A DNA stretch of 7,133 nt from an uncultured Clostridia bacterium (lineage in GTDB: Bacteria > Bacillota_A > Clostridia > UMGS1840 > HGM11507), in the NCBI GenBank assembly GCA_934403665.1, contig CAKRUL010000069.1, positions 1 through 7,133 on the forward strand. Direction: 5' to 3'. The notes beneath the pieces are model-generated. The model had not been told where the DNA came from and searched no databases. It saw only the letters and a list, made by a program, of their open reading frames with translations. The first letter of the stretch is position 1; each line of letters begins with the position of its first letter. A program made the position numbers and the translations under genes. Below, piece by piece: positions 7,128 to 7,133 of this stretch.

Positions 7128-7133
7128 TAATAT
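7105..7133 (+). promoter_or_regulatory. Possible sigma-A-like promoter at the window edge
   Basis: TTGTTA (7105-7110) and TAATAT (7128-7133) are separated by 17 bases, each matching the sigma-A consensus at four of six positions. The stretch is clearly more AT-rich than the genes before it. A promoter for a gene beyond the edge would fit, but the match is modest and the transcription start would lie outside the window. Confidence 0.3.

Larger units (their letters stand above)
6928..7133. other. Non-coding right end, no gene supported
   Basis: These 206 bases follow the ftsW stop. CTCTTCG (6948-6954) could pair with CGAAGGG (6971-6977, one G-U) across a 16-base loop, but no T-run follows, so I see no convincing terminator. 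A-rich runs lie at 6991-7019. The last 45 bases are AT-rich. murG, the common next gene, has not begun by the window edge. Confidence 0.6.

Noticed and set aside
1..7133. tRNA, rRNA, CRISPR array, insertion sequence or prophage signals
   Set aside because: None seen on either strand; the window is a compact, conserved cell-wall operon with short spacers.

Overview
This window is a stretch of a dcw-type (division and cell wall) gene cluster. All genes lie on the + strand in the order: class B penicillin-binding protein (SpoVD/FtsI type, 5' end cut off by the window), murE, murF, mraY, ftsW/spoVE. The organism is most likely a Gram-positive anaerobe of the Clostridia (Bacillota). The reasons are the PBP with C-terminal PASTA repeats next to murE, the SpoVE-like SEDS protein of about 368 residues, the strong purine-rich ribosome binding sites, and the mixed base composition (about half GC by eye). 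MurE carries the DNPR signature of meso-diaminopimelate-adding ligases, so the cell wall is predicted to be of the meso-DAP type. A family-level assignment is not possible from this sequence alone.

Layout: 2-1780 is the PBP (remaining dimerisation domain, transpeptidase domain with STFK/SCN/KTG, two PASTA repeats). A 59-base spacer with a small hairpin follows. murE is at 1840-3276. A 115-base spacer with several mutually exclusive TTCCGG/CCGGAA pairings follows. murF is at 3392-4771 and overlaps mraY (4768-5736) by the four bases ATGA. An 84-base spacer with a terminator-like hairpin follows, then ftsW/spoVE at 5821-6927. The last 206 bases hold no gene I can support. They end in an AT-rich patch with three TGTTANCA repeats and a possible promoter that runs into the window edge.

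How they work together: MurE and MurF complete UDP-MurNAc-pentapeptide in the cytoplasm (adding meso-DAP, then D-Ala-D-Ala). MraY moves the phospho-MurNAc-pentapeptide onto undecaprenyl phosphate to make lipid I. After MurG action (not in the window) and flipping, the SEDS glycosyltransferase polymerises lipid II and the class B PBP crosslinks it, at the division or sporulation septum. The usual murD between mraY and ftsW is missing.

I found no sign of an undescribed system. The coding content is ordinary and well conserved. The points worth a second look are in the spacers, the missing murD, one substitution in the SEDS protein, and the AT-rich right end.
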